A stretch of DNA of 8,401 nucleotides, from the NCBI GenBank assembly GCA_022013235.1, contig JAKLQR010000059.1, positions 1-8,401 of the forward strand, given 5' to 3'. Position numbers and translations under genes: made by a program. This DNA comes from Thermodesulfovibrionales bacterium (GTDB lineage: Bacteria; Nitrospirota; Thermodesulfovibrionia; Thermodesulfovibrionales; SM23-35). The notes under the pieces are model-generated. The model worked only from the letters and a program-made list of their open reading frames with translations. It was not told the DNA's origin and ran no database searches. Shown here one piece after another: positions 1 to 6,598 of this stretch (the stretch's first letter is position 1; every line of letters starts with the position of its first letter).

Positions 1-33
1 ACCGTTAAAAAAGTATTTGGAAAGTCTGTTCAT
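1..33 (-). CDS. 5' end of an unidentified gene, cut by the window edge
   Basis: Reading leftwards from position 33, an ATG opens a frame of 11 codons (MNRLSKYFFNG) that continues past the window edge. The start is supported by a strong Shine-Dalgarno sequence, AAGGAGG on the minus strand at 38-44, four bases before the ATG. The gene has the same orientation as argH and the lipoprotein gene and lies about 290 bp downstream of the latter, so it may belong to the same transcription unit or have its own promoter. Eleven residues are too few to name the product. In many bacteria a small lipoprotein gene near argH precedes diaminopimelate/lysine genes (lysA, dapF), so lysA is a possible but untested guess from gene order only. 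Confidence 0.6.
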   Translation of the reverse strand, partial: MNRLSKYFFNG

Positions 34-60
34 AAAACCTCCTTATTCATTAAAATAGCG

Positions 61-220
61 ATGCAGACATATTAACAGTCTCATAATAAATACATAAAGG
101 ATCCCCCTTACCCTTGCCCTCTCCCTCCGGGGGAGAGTCCCGAAAGCTTTCGGGATTGATGGGGGAGGGTTGGGAGAGGGTGAAATATGAATGCTATTTT
201 GAGACCGTTAATATATGCAG
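61..220. repeat. MITE-like imperfect inverted-repeat element
   Basis: The two halves of this 160-bp segment are imperfect reverse complements. The outer arms match best: ATATTAACAGTCTCA at about 69-83 pairs with TGAGACCGTTAATAT at 200-214, with one mismatch. Weaker similarity runs inward through AATA...CATA. The inner arms are C-rich on the left (CCCTCTCCC, 117-125) and G-rich on the right (GGGAGAGGG, 172-180), a perfect 9-bp pair. The centre carries an 18-bp perfect palindrome. ATGCAG occurs as a direct repeat at both outer ends (61-66 and 215-220) and could be a target-site duplication, although TGCA is itself palindromic, which weakens that reading. No transposase or convincing coding frame is inside. 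It lies between two co-oriented genes and could form a long hairpin in a read-through transcript. What I infer is a small non-autonomous mobile element or a related intergenic repeat. Copy number elsewhere in the genome is unknown. Confidence 0.6.
138..155. repeat. Perfect 18-bp palindrome, possible hairpin
   Basis: TCCCGAAAGCTTTCGGGA reads identically on both strands. It sits at the centre of the larger inverted-repeat element, flanked by CTCTCC/GGGGAGAG and GGGGGAGGG tracts that can add further stems. As RNA it would form a strong stem on either strand, but no U-run follows in either direction, so I do not call it an intrinsic terminator. Confidence 0.7.
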
Positions 221-324
221 CCTTCTATCACAACAGATGTTCAAAAACATGCGGTTTTCAGGGAACGGTGGGAAGTACCGGACACGTGCAGCGTATCCAT
301 TCATTCCCATGTGCCGCCTGACAA

Positions 325-1284
325 TTATTTGGAAGAAACGATGTCCCTCACCTCCGCCGGAGCGCTTTCCTGAACAGGCCCGACGGCGGTCACGCGGTAA
401 TGTCTTTTCTTTGAGGGCTTTTCCTTATCGATGAACGAAGGGATTTGCGTCTCGCCGATCAGTACGAACCCTTTTTTCCTGTCTGTTTCCCTGTAGATTT
501 TGTAGCCTTTTATCCAGGTATCGGGAGACTCTTTCCATATGAGATACACATTTTCTGCGGACGGAACGGCCTGCAGGGTTGAGGGTGGAGACGGAACAAG
601 CCTGGCCGGATCTATCCTGATCTCCCGCGAAGCAGGCCCCTCATAGACGATGCCATTCTCTCTCAGGCTCTTTACGGTGTACAGAACTGCCTTCTTTGCG
701 TCAAATACATCTCTGAATGAAGTCTCTTTCAGCGGTATAGGATTAACTGGATTTTGGGACTGTGTTTCAGAACCATGCTTGTAGATATTGTAGGTTATTC
801 CCTCTCCTGCGCTCTTCCATGAAAGCACAAGAACGTCATACTCGATAGTAAAAGATATATCCGCCGGTGGGGCAGGGAGGGTTGCATCGGGTATCTCCAG
901 GGTGACTGAATCTTTGCTCATTATGCCCCGCAGGTTTTCCGCAACGATCTTGTATGTACGCGATGCTACACCCTTGATGTCGGTATCAATAAAAGAATGT
1001 TTTTTGTTTTCGAGCAATGCAATCTCCGTGAAATCTCCGCCTGTTGACCTGAGCACATGAAATCCCTTGATTGACGCAGTATCTTTGTCCGGAAATTCCC
1101 ACGACAGCGTGCTGCCTGATTCTCTCTGCACCGCGTGGAGATTCGAAGGGGGTTCGGGTTTTTCATACGATTTCAGGGTCGGATCGCCTTTTCTCCCGCA
1201 CGCGATCAGCAGAAGACAGAGCGCAAAAATCAGAGGAAACAAAGCGGGAGGTATGAAAAGTCTCCTGTCTCCGCAGCGGGTCAT
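325..1284 (-). CDS. Lipoprotein with three fibronectin type III-like repeats
   Basis: The 319-residue product starts with a lipoprotein signal: basic residues to about R8, a hydrophobic stretch 11-28, and the lipobox LIAC with the lipidated cysteine at C29. Glycine follows at +2, so there is no aspartate retention signal and the outer membrane is the likely destination. The mature start, CGRKGDP, resembles the short conserved start of LptM/YifL-type lipoproteins (CGxKGP). The rest divides into three fibronectin type III-like modules, at about 44-133, 137-227 and 231-316. Each opens with a proline-rich PPxxL/I-type segment, then a strand with a conserved Trp (LSW at 60-62, LSW at 154-156, LIW at 248-250) and a Y-x-I/V strand (YNIY, YKIY). 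The start codon overlaps the argH stop as ATGA, and no Shine-Dalgarno sequence is visible, which implies translation coupled to argH. The partner and role are unknown. A structural or scaffolding role in the envelope is inference only. Confidence 0.85.
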   Translation of the reverse strand: MTRCGDRRLFIPPALFPLIFALCLLLIACGRKGDPTLKSYEKPEPPSNLHAVQRESGSTLSWEFPDKDTASIKGFHVLRSTGGDFTEIALLENKKHSFIDTDIKGVASRTYKIVAENLRGIMSKDSVTLEIPDATLPAPPADISFTIEYDVLVLSWKSAGEGITYNIYKHGSETQSQNPVNPIPLKETSFRDVFDAKKAVLYTVKSLRENGIVYEGPASREIRIDPARLVPSPPSTLQAVPSAENVYLIWKESPDTWIKGYKIYRETDRKKGFVLIGETQIPSFIDKEKPSKKRHYRVTAVGPVQESAPAEVRDIVSSK

Positions 1285-2654
1285 TGGATGAGCTTTTTCA
1301 GTCTCTTTATCTGTTTTTTCACTTCTGAAGGAGAGGTGCCGCCGAGGGATTTCTTGTTGCCGACGGAATCCGCCACAGAGAGACGGCGGTAGATATCGTC
1401 CTGAATAACCGGGGAATATTTCCGGAATTCTTCGAGAGAGATCTCTTCGAGTTTTTTATTCTGTCTGATTGCAGAGAGAACGATCCTCCCGGTAAGTTCA
1501 TGGGCCTGACGGAAGGGGACCCCTTTCTTTACGAGATATTCTGCAAGATCTGTTGCGGTAGAATACGCTGCGCCTGCGGTCTCCTGCATCCTCTCTGTCT
1601 GAAATACAACCCCGGGAAGCATTGCGATAAGAACTGAAAGGCAGGCTTTGATGGTATCGGCCGTATCAAAGACAGGGAGCTTGTCTTCTTGCATGTCCCT
1701 GTTATAGGCAAGCGGAAGCCCCTTCATCATGGTAAGGAGATTGAGCAGATTTCCGTAGATCCTTCCGGTTCTCCCCCTGATGAGTTCAGCTGCATCAGGA
1801 TTCTTTTTCTGTGGCATGATGCTCGAACCTGTGGTAAAGGCGTCCGGCAGTTCGATGAATTTGAACTCCTCCGTAGACCACAGAACCAATTCTTCCGCAA
1901 ACCTGGAAAGATGCATCATGAGGAGTGAGCAGTTTGACAGAAACTCTATTGCAAAGTCTCTGTCCGCGACTGCATCGATGCTGTTCTGCGCCGTCTCCAC
2001 GAAGCCAAGCAGTTGCGCGACATAGGTTCTGTCAATAGGGAGCGTTGTTCCTGCCAGTGCGCAGGACCCGAGGGGGAGACGGTTTATTCTCTTCAGGGAA
2101 TCGCTGAATCTTTCCCTGTCTCTCTGGAGCATTTCAACATACGCAAGAAGATGGTGGGAGAGGAGGACCGGCTGCGCCCTCTGGAGATGAGTATATCCCG
2201 GCAAATACAGACCGAAATACTGTCCTGCAAGGTCGAGGAATATTCCCTGGAGCTTTTGAATCAGTGAGGTGATTTCACCCGATTCTGCCCTGAGATACAA
2301 CCTGAGGTCGAGTGCCACCTGGTCGTTCCTTGAGCGGGCTGTATGGAGCTTCCTGCCTACGTCGCCTATTTTTTGGATCAGGGCAGCCTCAATATTCATA
2401 TGGATATCTTCGAGGTCTTCCCTGAAGGAAAATTTCCCCGATTCTATCTCCTGTGCGATCTGCCGGAGACCGCCGGTTATTTTCTTTGCTTCGTTGTGCG
2501 TTATGATACCCTGGCGCGCGAGCATCTGGGCATGCGCAATGCTTCCTTCGATATCGTACTTCCAGAGGCGACGGTCGAACGATATGGACTCTGTGAACGA
2601 TTCAACGATTCTCGACGTTTTTTCAGTGAATCTTCCCTGCCAGGGTTTTTTCAT
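1281..2654 (-). CDS. argH: Argininosuccinate lyase
   Basis: ArgH splits argininosuccinate into arginine and fumarate, the last step of arginine synthesis, as a cytosolic homotetramer of the fumarase/aspartase superfamily. From the chosen start (MKKPWQGRF...) the product has 457 residues, the usual ArgH length. Visible signatures are the N-terminal WQGRF motif, HTARSRNDQ (104-112), GYTHLQRAQP (153-162, with the catalytic-region His155) and the superfamily signature GSSIMPQKKNPD (276-287, with the mobile-loop catalytic serine S277). The NRDMQEDK segment (318-325) is also typical. The reading frame stays open upstream to 2936, but that extension has no ArgH similarity, overlaps the divergent moxR gene, and would begin upstream of the argH promoter. 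The ATG at 2654 has AGGAAAGAGGG just upstream. The gene is divergent from the moxR operon, and its stop overlaps the lipoprotein start. No key residue appears to be missing. Confidence 0.97.
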   Translation of the reverse strand: MKKPWQGRFTEKTSRIVESFTESISFDRRLWKYDIEGSIAHAQMLARQGIITHNEAKKITGGLRQIAQEIESGKFSFREDLEDIHMNIEAALIQKIGDVGRKLHTARSRNDQVALDLRLYLRAESGEITSLIQKLQGIFLDLAGQYFGLYLPGYTHLQRAQPVLLSHHLLAYVEMLQRDRERFSDSLKRINRLPLGSCALAGTTLPIDRTYVAQLLGFVETAQNSIDAVADRDFAIEFLSNCSLLMMHLSRFAEELVLWSTEEFKFIELPDAFTTGSSIMPQKKNPDAAELIRGRTGRIYGNLLNLLTMMKGLPLAYNRDMQEDKLPVFDTADTIKACLSVLIAMLPGVVFQTERMQETAGAAYSTATDLAEYLVKKGVPFRQAHELTGRIVLSAIRQNKKLEEISLEEFRKYSPVIQDDIYRRLSVADSVGNKKSLGGTSPSEVKKQIKRLKKLIQ

Positions 2655-2673
2655 ATCCCTCTTTCCTGAAGAT

Positions 2674-2692
2674 TTATTGAACGTATCAATAA
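2674..2692. promoter_or_regulatory. Operator-like inverted repeat over the argH transcription start
   Basis: TTATTGA (2674-2680) and TCAATAA (2686-2692) form a perfect 7-bp inverted repeat around the 5-bp centre ACGTA. The dyad covers about -6 to +12 of the predicted argH start point and touches the -10 box, which is where repressors commonly bind. ArgR boxes are AT-rich palindromes of similar size, but the half-sites here are not a clear match to the usual TGAAT/ATTCA pattern. Binding of an arginine-responsive regulator is therefore only a possibility. As RNA the stem would be weak and near the 5' end of the leader. Confidence 0.45.
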
Positions 2693-2720
2693 TAATAAAG
2701 GTCATAGGGAATAGTGTCAA
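2692..2720 (-). promoter_or_regulatory. Sigma-70-type promoter for argH
   Basis: On the minus strand TTGACA (2720-2715, a perfect -35 match) is followed after exactly 17 bp by TATTAT (2697-2692, five of six to TATAAT). The predicted transcription start is near 2685, giving a leader of about 30 bases with an AGGAAAGAGGG ribosome binding site before the ATG at 2654. It would drive argH and the coupled lipoprotein gene, and perhaps the gene at the left edge. Confidence 0.75.
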
Positions 2721-2747
2721 GCAAGGCTGAGGATGACTGCATCGTAC

Positions 2748-2776
2748 TTGAGATAACCTTTTAAAAAGGCTAAAGT
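2748..2776 (+). promoter_or_regulatory. Candidate promoter for the moxR operon
   Basis: TTGAGA (2748-2753, five of six to the -35 consensus) and TAAAGT (2771-2776, four of six to the -10 consensus) are 17 bp apart. The predicted start would fall at about 2783, the A of the moxR ATG, giving a leaderless or nearly leaderless mRNA. That agrees with the poor Shine-Dalgarno upstream of moxR: only AAAAAGG, about 13 bases away. A 13-bp odd palindrome, CCTTTT-A-AAAAGG (2757-2769), fills most of the spacer and could be a regulator site or merely AT-rich sequence. Confidence 0.4.
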
Positions 2777-2782
2777 AACTAT

Positions 2783-3706
2783 ATGGAACGCCAATCACTG
2801 AAACGTCTGCAGGAAAGCATTGAATCGGTAATAAAAGGAAAGAGCGATGCGGTGAAGATGGCGATTGTGACGCTGCTTGGGAAAGGGCACCTTCTTCTGG
2901 AGGATGTTCCTGGCATCGGGAAAACAACGCTTGCATTTACCCTTGCAAAAGCTACGAACTGTTCCTTTCAGCGGGTACAGTTCACGAGCGACCTGCTCCC
3001 GACGGACATTATCGGAGTGAACATTTATAACCCTGATACAAAGGAATTTGAATTCAGGTCAGGCCCTCTTTTTGCGAATATCATCCTCGCTGACGAGATC
3101 AACAGGACAAACCCCAAAACGCAGTCGGCCCTGCTCGAAGCAATGAATGAACGGAGGGTATCGGTTGACAGGAGGACATACAGACTGCCCGAGCCTTTTA
3201 TGGTCATCGCAACCCAGAACCCCCTGGAATATCACGGGACCTTTCCCCTCCCCGAAAGTCAGCTCGACCGTTTCATGATGCACCTGAAACTCGGATACCC
3301 CGCGCTGGAATATGAACGGCAGGTCTTGTTTCAACAGGCAAGTTTCGATTCCATCGAGTCGATGGAACCTGCAATTTCATCAGAGGAAATTCTCAGGATG
3401 CAGCAGGAGGTTGATGCCGTTAAGATCGACGACAGCCTGGTCGACTATATCATGTCCATCATCACGCATACCCGCAGGAGCGACAAGATACGTCTGGGCG
3501 TCAGCCCCAGGGGAGGGCAGTTTCTCCTCAAGGCGGTAAAGGCAACGGCATATTACGAGGGCAGGGAATATGTGACGCCGGATGACATAAAGGGGGCTGC
3601 ACCCCTTGTCCTCGGACACCGCATTATTCTGAAGGCACAGACGTATATTTCGGATGCAGAAAGGATCATTGAAGAGATCATGAGCGTAATACCGGTTCCG
3701 GTATGA
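2783..3706 (+). CDS. MoxR-family AAA+ ATPase
   Basis: This 307-residue protein has the normal MoxR length and all AAA+ elements: Walker A EDVPGIGKTT (40-49, with K47), Walker B ILADEIN (101-107, with D104/E105), sensor 1 ATQNP (143-147), the LPESQLDRF segment (156-164, with arginine-finger candidate R163), and sensor 2 SPRGG (241-245) in the helical lid. MoxR ATPases are cytosolic, usually hexameric, chaperone-like proteins that work with vWA, DUF58 or membrane partners encoded alongside. Here the next two genes encode DUF58 and TgpA-like membrane proteins, the commonest arrangement. Its stop overlaps the DUF58 start as ATGA. The start at 2783 fits family N-termini and has no good Shine-Dalgarno sequence. 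The client and pathway cannot be read from the sequence. Family assignment is firm, the exact role is not. Confidence 0.95.
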   Translation: MERQSLKRLQESIESVIKGKSDAVKMAIVTLLGKGHLLLEDVPGIGKTTLAFTLAKATNCSFQRVQFTSDLLPTDIIGVNIYNPDTKEFEFRSGPLFANIILADEINRTNPKTQSALLEAMNERRVSVDRRTYRLPEPFMVIATQNPLEYHGTFPLPESQLDRFMMHLKLGYPALEYERQVLFQQASFDSIESMEPAISSEEILRMQQEVDAVKIDDSLVDYIMSIITHTRRSDKIRLGVSPRGGQFLLKAVKATAYYEGREYVTPDDIKGAAPLVLGHRIILKAQTYISDAERIIEEIMSVIPVPV

Positions 3707-4710
3707 AGCTGACCAGAGAGGGTAAACGGTTTTTTCTCGCAACAATTCTTATAGGCTTTGCGGCTTTTAACACAGGGAACAATCTCATCTTCCTCATACT
3801 TTCCATGATGCTCTCCTTTCTTGTGCTTTCCCTCGCGGTCCTTACGCTGAATATGCACAGGTTGACACTCAGGATCACGCAGGACCAGCCTGTGTATGCA
3901 CAGAGAACATCCCGGATTTCCATAACCCTGACAAACCGGAAGCAATCGCTTGCCGCATATTCAATCAGGGTCCTTGCACCCGGAGAAGAAAACGACGGAG
4001 TATTATTCCCGAAGGTCCCGGGCGCTTCGGAAATATCGAGCGCCTTCCCTGTCCGATTCAGAAAAAGAGGGCAGTATCAGTTTGGAAGTTTTTCTGTCGA
4101 ATCAACATTTCCCTTCATCCTGCTTTCCCGGAAAACAGACTGTCCTGTGGAAGGAGGAATCCTCGTGTATCCGGAAATACGCGATATTGAGCGGATGCTC
4201 CCTGATCCTGTCGGCAAAACCCATGAGTTTTCATATATCAACAACCGGAGCAGCGATGAGTTTTCGCGGATACGTGAGTTCAGATACGGAGATGACTGGC
4301 GGAAGATTCACTGGAAAGCATCCGCGAAGACCGGGGAATTCATGGTTATGGAATATGCGGAGGAGGAATCGAAAAGGATGACGATCGTGTTCGATAATCT
4401 GAAGCCCCGTGATGCGGAAGCATTCGAAAAATCTGTCTCTTTCGCAGCCTCGACAGCTGAGAGGTTGATCGCTGAGGGATATTTCGTAAGGGTTATGACC
4501 TGCAGGAAACTGATACCCTTCGGCACGGGAAGGGAGCATCTTTTCAAGATACTCGATGTGTTTGCGCTTATTGAGGGACAGGATTCATGGGAATGCCCTG
4601 CTTCTTCCAGGCCCGAAGGGTTCACGATACTCATACTGAATTCGGAGGAATCACCTCTCAGGAAATATCATGCCCTCAGTGATAGGGTGTTCTATGCCTC
4701 AGATCTATAA
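3703..4710 (+). CDS. DUF58-domain membrane protein
   Basis: The 335-residue product starts with two closely spaced hydrophobic segments (about 9-26 and 28-50), separated by a short N-T-G-N-N turn, so the N-terminus is a membrane hairpin. A beta-rich region follows (about 53-160). The conserved DUF58 core lies at about 178-232, with REFRYGDDWRKIHWKASAK (191-209), the family hallmark in which an arginine-rich strand leads to the IHWK motif. DUF58 proteins are often encoded next to MoxR ATPases, and the C-terminal part is thought to be vWA-like, but their biochemical role is not established. The ATG lies within the moxR stop (ATGA) and lacks a Shine-Dalgarno, indicating translational coupling. 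The 3' end overlaps the next gene. Nothing suggests truncation. Confidence 0.93.
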   Translation: MKLTREGKRFFLATILIGFAAFNTGNNLIFLILSMMLSFLVLSLAVLTLNMHRLTLRITQDQPVYAQRTSRISITLTNRKQSLAAYSIRVLAPGEENDGVLFPKVPGASEISSAFPVRFRKRGQYQFGSFSVESTFPFILLSRKTDCPVEGGILVYPEIRDIERMLPDPVGKTHEFSYINNRSSDEFSRIREFRYGDDWRKIHWKASAKTGEFMVMEYAEEESKRMTIVFDNLKPRDAEAFEKSVSFAASTAERLIAEGYFVRVMTCRKLIPFGTGREHLFKILDVFALIEGQDSWECPASSRPEGFTILILNSEESPLRKYHALSDRVFYASDL

Positions 4711-6598
4711 ATTCTTAACCGCTCTCCTCGCCTCAACAGGATGTATAAGCCTGGTCATTACGGGAGAAATGAACCCCATTATGATGATCACCGGAATCGG
4801 ACTGTTTCCCGGGTATTACCGGTTTCTCAGGGGTATGGCGCCTGCTCCGAAATGGGCTGTGAGCAGCTTTTCTTTCCTGACGCTGATTGTTTTTTTCTTC
4901 GACTCGTTCGTGATTTCGAACGATTCTTTTCTCGGGGTTGCGCATCTTACCATAACCTTTCAGGTAATCAAAAGTTTTGCTCTGAAGGAGCCGTGGGATC
5001 ACCTGCAGGTCTATTTCATGGCTCTTCTTCAGTTGATCGTTGCATCGGAACTTACCAATTCAATAGCCTTCGGAATCATTTTCCTGCTGTTCCTTGTTGC
5101 ATTTGTTTCCGCGATGGTGCTTTCCCACTTTGTCAAGGAAGGGACGACGGGAAAAGTACGCTTCCGTGCTCCGGTATTTGCTATTTCCGTGCTTGCCCTT
5201 TTTTTTACCTTTCTCTTTTTTGTTTCCCTGCCCAGGGTGTCAGGGAAAATATGGGGGAAAAGCCATATAAAAAGTATAAGAACAGTGGGATTTTCTGAAC
5301 GGGTTGATTTTGGGTCGTTCGGTGATATCAAAGCAGACCCGACTGTTATTATGAGGGTTGAATTGTCCGCTGCGGAGGGAAGACCGTATTACTGGCGGGG
5401 GATGACGCTCAATTATTTTGACGGGACTTCATGGGCCAATACTCTGGAAAAGGTTCGTATTTACAAAGACGGAGAACTCTTTATGATACGCCCATTCAGA
5501 CAGGAAGACGCAATAGCTCAGAAGATTTTTCTTGAACCGATGGATAACGAGGTTCTGTTCGGCATGAGCGATATCGCCGCGGTTGAATCAGCCGGATACT
5601 CAATGGCAACGGATTTTGCCCACTCACTGTTCCTCCCGTTTAAAAAGGGTAAGCGGTTCAATTATCTTGCATACAGCACCAGGGATTCAGTCCCTGTTGC
5701 TGAAAAAAATCTACTGAGATATCTGCAGCTCCCTCCGGGAATGGAGGGGATATCCCGGCTCGCGAAGGATATCACCGATCCCGGTGATTCACCCGATCAG
5801 AGGGCACAGAAAATCGAACGGTATCTCATGCGTAATTATTCTTATTCACTCTCGGTGCCGCAGCCGCCTGATGGCATGAGTCCGATAGACGATTTCCTGT
5901 TTAATACGAGAAAGGGTTATTGTGAACACTATGCTACCGCCATGATATTAATGCTGAGAACATTAGGGATTCCCTCCCGCATCGTGACCGGTTTCTTCGG
6001 AGGAGAAACGAATGACTACGGCCAGTATATTATTGTAAGACAGAGCAATGCCCATTCATGGGTAGAAGCGGATATCGACGGGATATGGAAGAGGTTCGAT
6101 CCTACGCCGCCGGTATCAGAGGATGTGACTTCGGGTATTTCACTTTTTCTCGATATGATAAGGATGAAATGGGGAAGATATATTGTTGCATTCAGTCTGT
6201 TTGACCAGAGAGAAATTGCCCGTTTCATGTCGCTTCCTTTCCGATTGCCTTCAATGCCGGAGCTGAAAAGCCTGAGAGGAACGGTCCTTGTCATCGTGTT
6301 TGCTCTGCCGGCAGGACTGATGCTCGTCTGGGTGATAATGAAATCTCTCAGATGGAAGCGGTATGGCCCGGTTACAGGGTATTATCTCAGGGTGCGGGAT
6401 CTCGTCAGGAAAAGAGGGGGCGCAATAACCCCTTTCTCCACCCCGGCTGACGTGAGCAGGGAGGCGGTAAAAACCGGTATGGGGAGCGGGATATCTGAAT
6501 TCGTAACTCTATATGAGGAACACAGATTCGGGGGGAAGATCATGACAGAAGAGGCGGGGGCGAATTACAAGGAATTGTTCAGAGAGCTTAATAACTAA
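4670..6598 (+). CDS. TgpA-like membrane protein with periplasmic transglutaminase domain
   Basis: The product has 642 residues. The N-terminal third is a multi-pass membrane region (hydrophobic stretches at about 14-32, 36-50, 63-82, 112-150 and 168-187), matching the TgpA N-terminal domain (DUF3488). A periplasmic part follows, ending in a transglutaminase-like core with an intact triad: C418 in KGYCEHYATAM, H462 in NAHSWVE and D477 in RFDPTPP. A further membrane helix (about 537-557) leads to a cytosolic tail (566-620: GYYLRVRDLVRKRGG, then TPADV and LYEEHRFGG) that looks like DUF4129. In Pseudomonas aeruginosa TgpA is an inner-membrane protein with a periplasmic transglutaminase domain. 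Its natural substrate is uncertain. The start at 4670 has AGGA six bases upstream and overlaps the DUF58 gene by 41 bp. An alternative ATG at 4694 (weaker AGGG upstream, 634 residues, starting MPQIYKF) is equally reasonable from protein shape. The gene is the last of the moxR operon. Confidence 0.93.
   Translation: MPSVIGCSMPQIYKFLTALLASTGCISLVITGEMNPIMMITGIGLFPGYYRFLRGMAPAPKWAVSSFSFLTLIVFFFDSFVISNDSFLGVAHLTITFQVIKSFALKEPWDHLQVYFMALLQLIVASELTNSIAFGIIFLLFLVAFVSAMVLSHFVKEGTTGKVRFRAPVFAISVLALFFTFLFFVSLPRVSGKIWGKSHIKSIRTVGFSERVDFGSFGDIKADPTVIMRVELSAAEGRPYYWRGMTLNYFDGTSWANTLEKVRIYKDGELFMIRPFRQEDAIAQKIFLEPMDNEVLFGMSDIAAVESAGYSMATDFAHSLFLPFKKGKRFNYLAYSTRDSVPVAEKNLLRYLQLPPGMEGISRLAKDITDPGDSPDQRAQKIERYLMRNYSYSLSVPQPPDGMSPIDDFLFNTRKGYCEHYATAMILMLRTLGIPSRIVTGFFGGETNDYGQYIIVRQSNAHSWVEADIDGIWKRFDPTPPVSEDVTSGISLFLDMIRMKWGRYIVAFSLFDQREIARFMSLPFRLPSMPELKSLRGTVLVIVFALPAGLMLVWVIMKSLRWKRYGPVTGYYLRVRDLVRKRGGAITPFSTPADVSREAVKTGMGSGISEFVTLYEEHRFGGKIMTEEAGANYKELFRELNN

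Noticed and set aside
138..155. Central palindrome as an intrinsic terminator of the argH-lipoprotein message
   Set aside because: The stem is strong, but no U-run follows it on the minus strand, and it lies about 170 bp past the lipoprotein stop within a larger repeat.
114..434. 106-codon plus-strand frame across the repeat element
   Set aside because: It crosses the inverted repeat and runs antisense into the lipoprotein gene. The translation is low-complexity and has no domain.
2269..2730. 153-codon plus-strand frame opposite argH
   Set aside because: It is antisense to well-conserved argH codons, its translation has no recognisable domain, and it runs through the argH promoter.
2655..2936. 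94-residue N-terminal extension of the argH frame
   Set aside because: It runs antisense through the start of moxR, has no ArgH character, and begins upstream of the near-consensus promoter that would transcribe argH. The ATG at 2654 has a ribosome binding site and gives the family's normal length.
4741..5298. 185-codon plus-strand frame inside the tgpA-like gene
   Set aside because: It is a frame-shifted shadow of the membrane region; the hydrophobic periodicity belongs to the main frame. The translation is rich in Cys, Phe and Arg without any family pattern.
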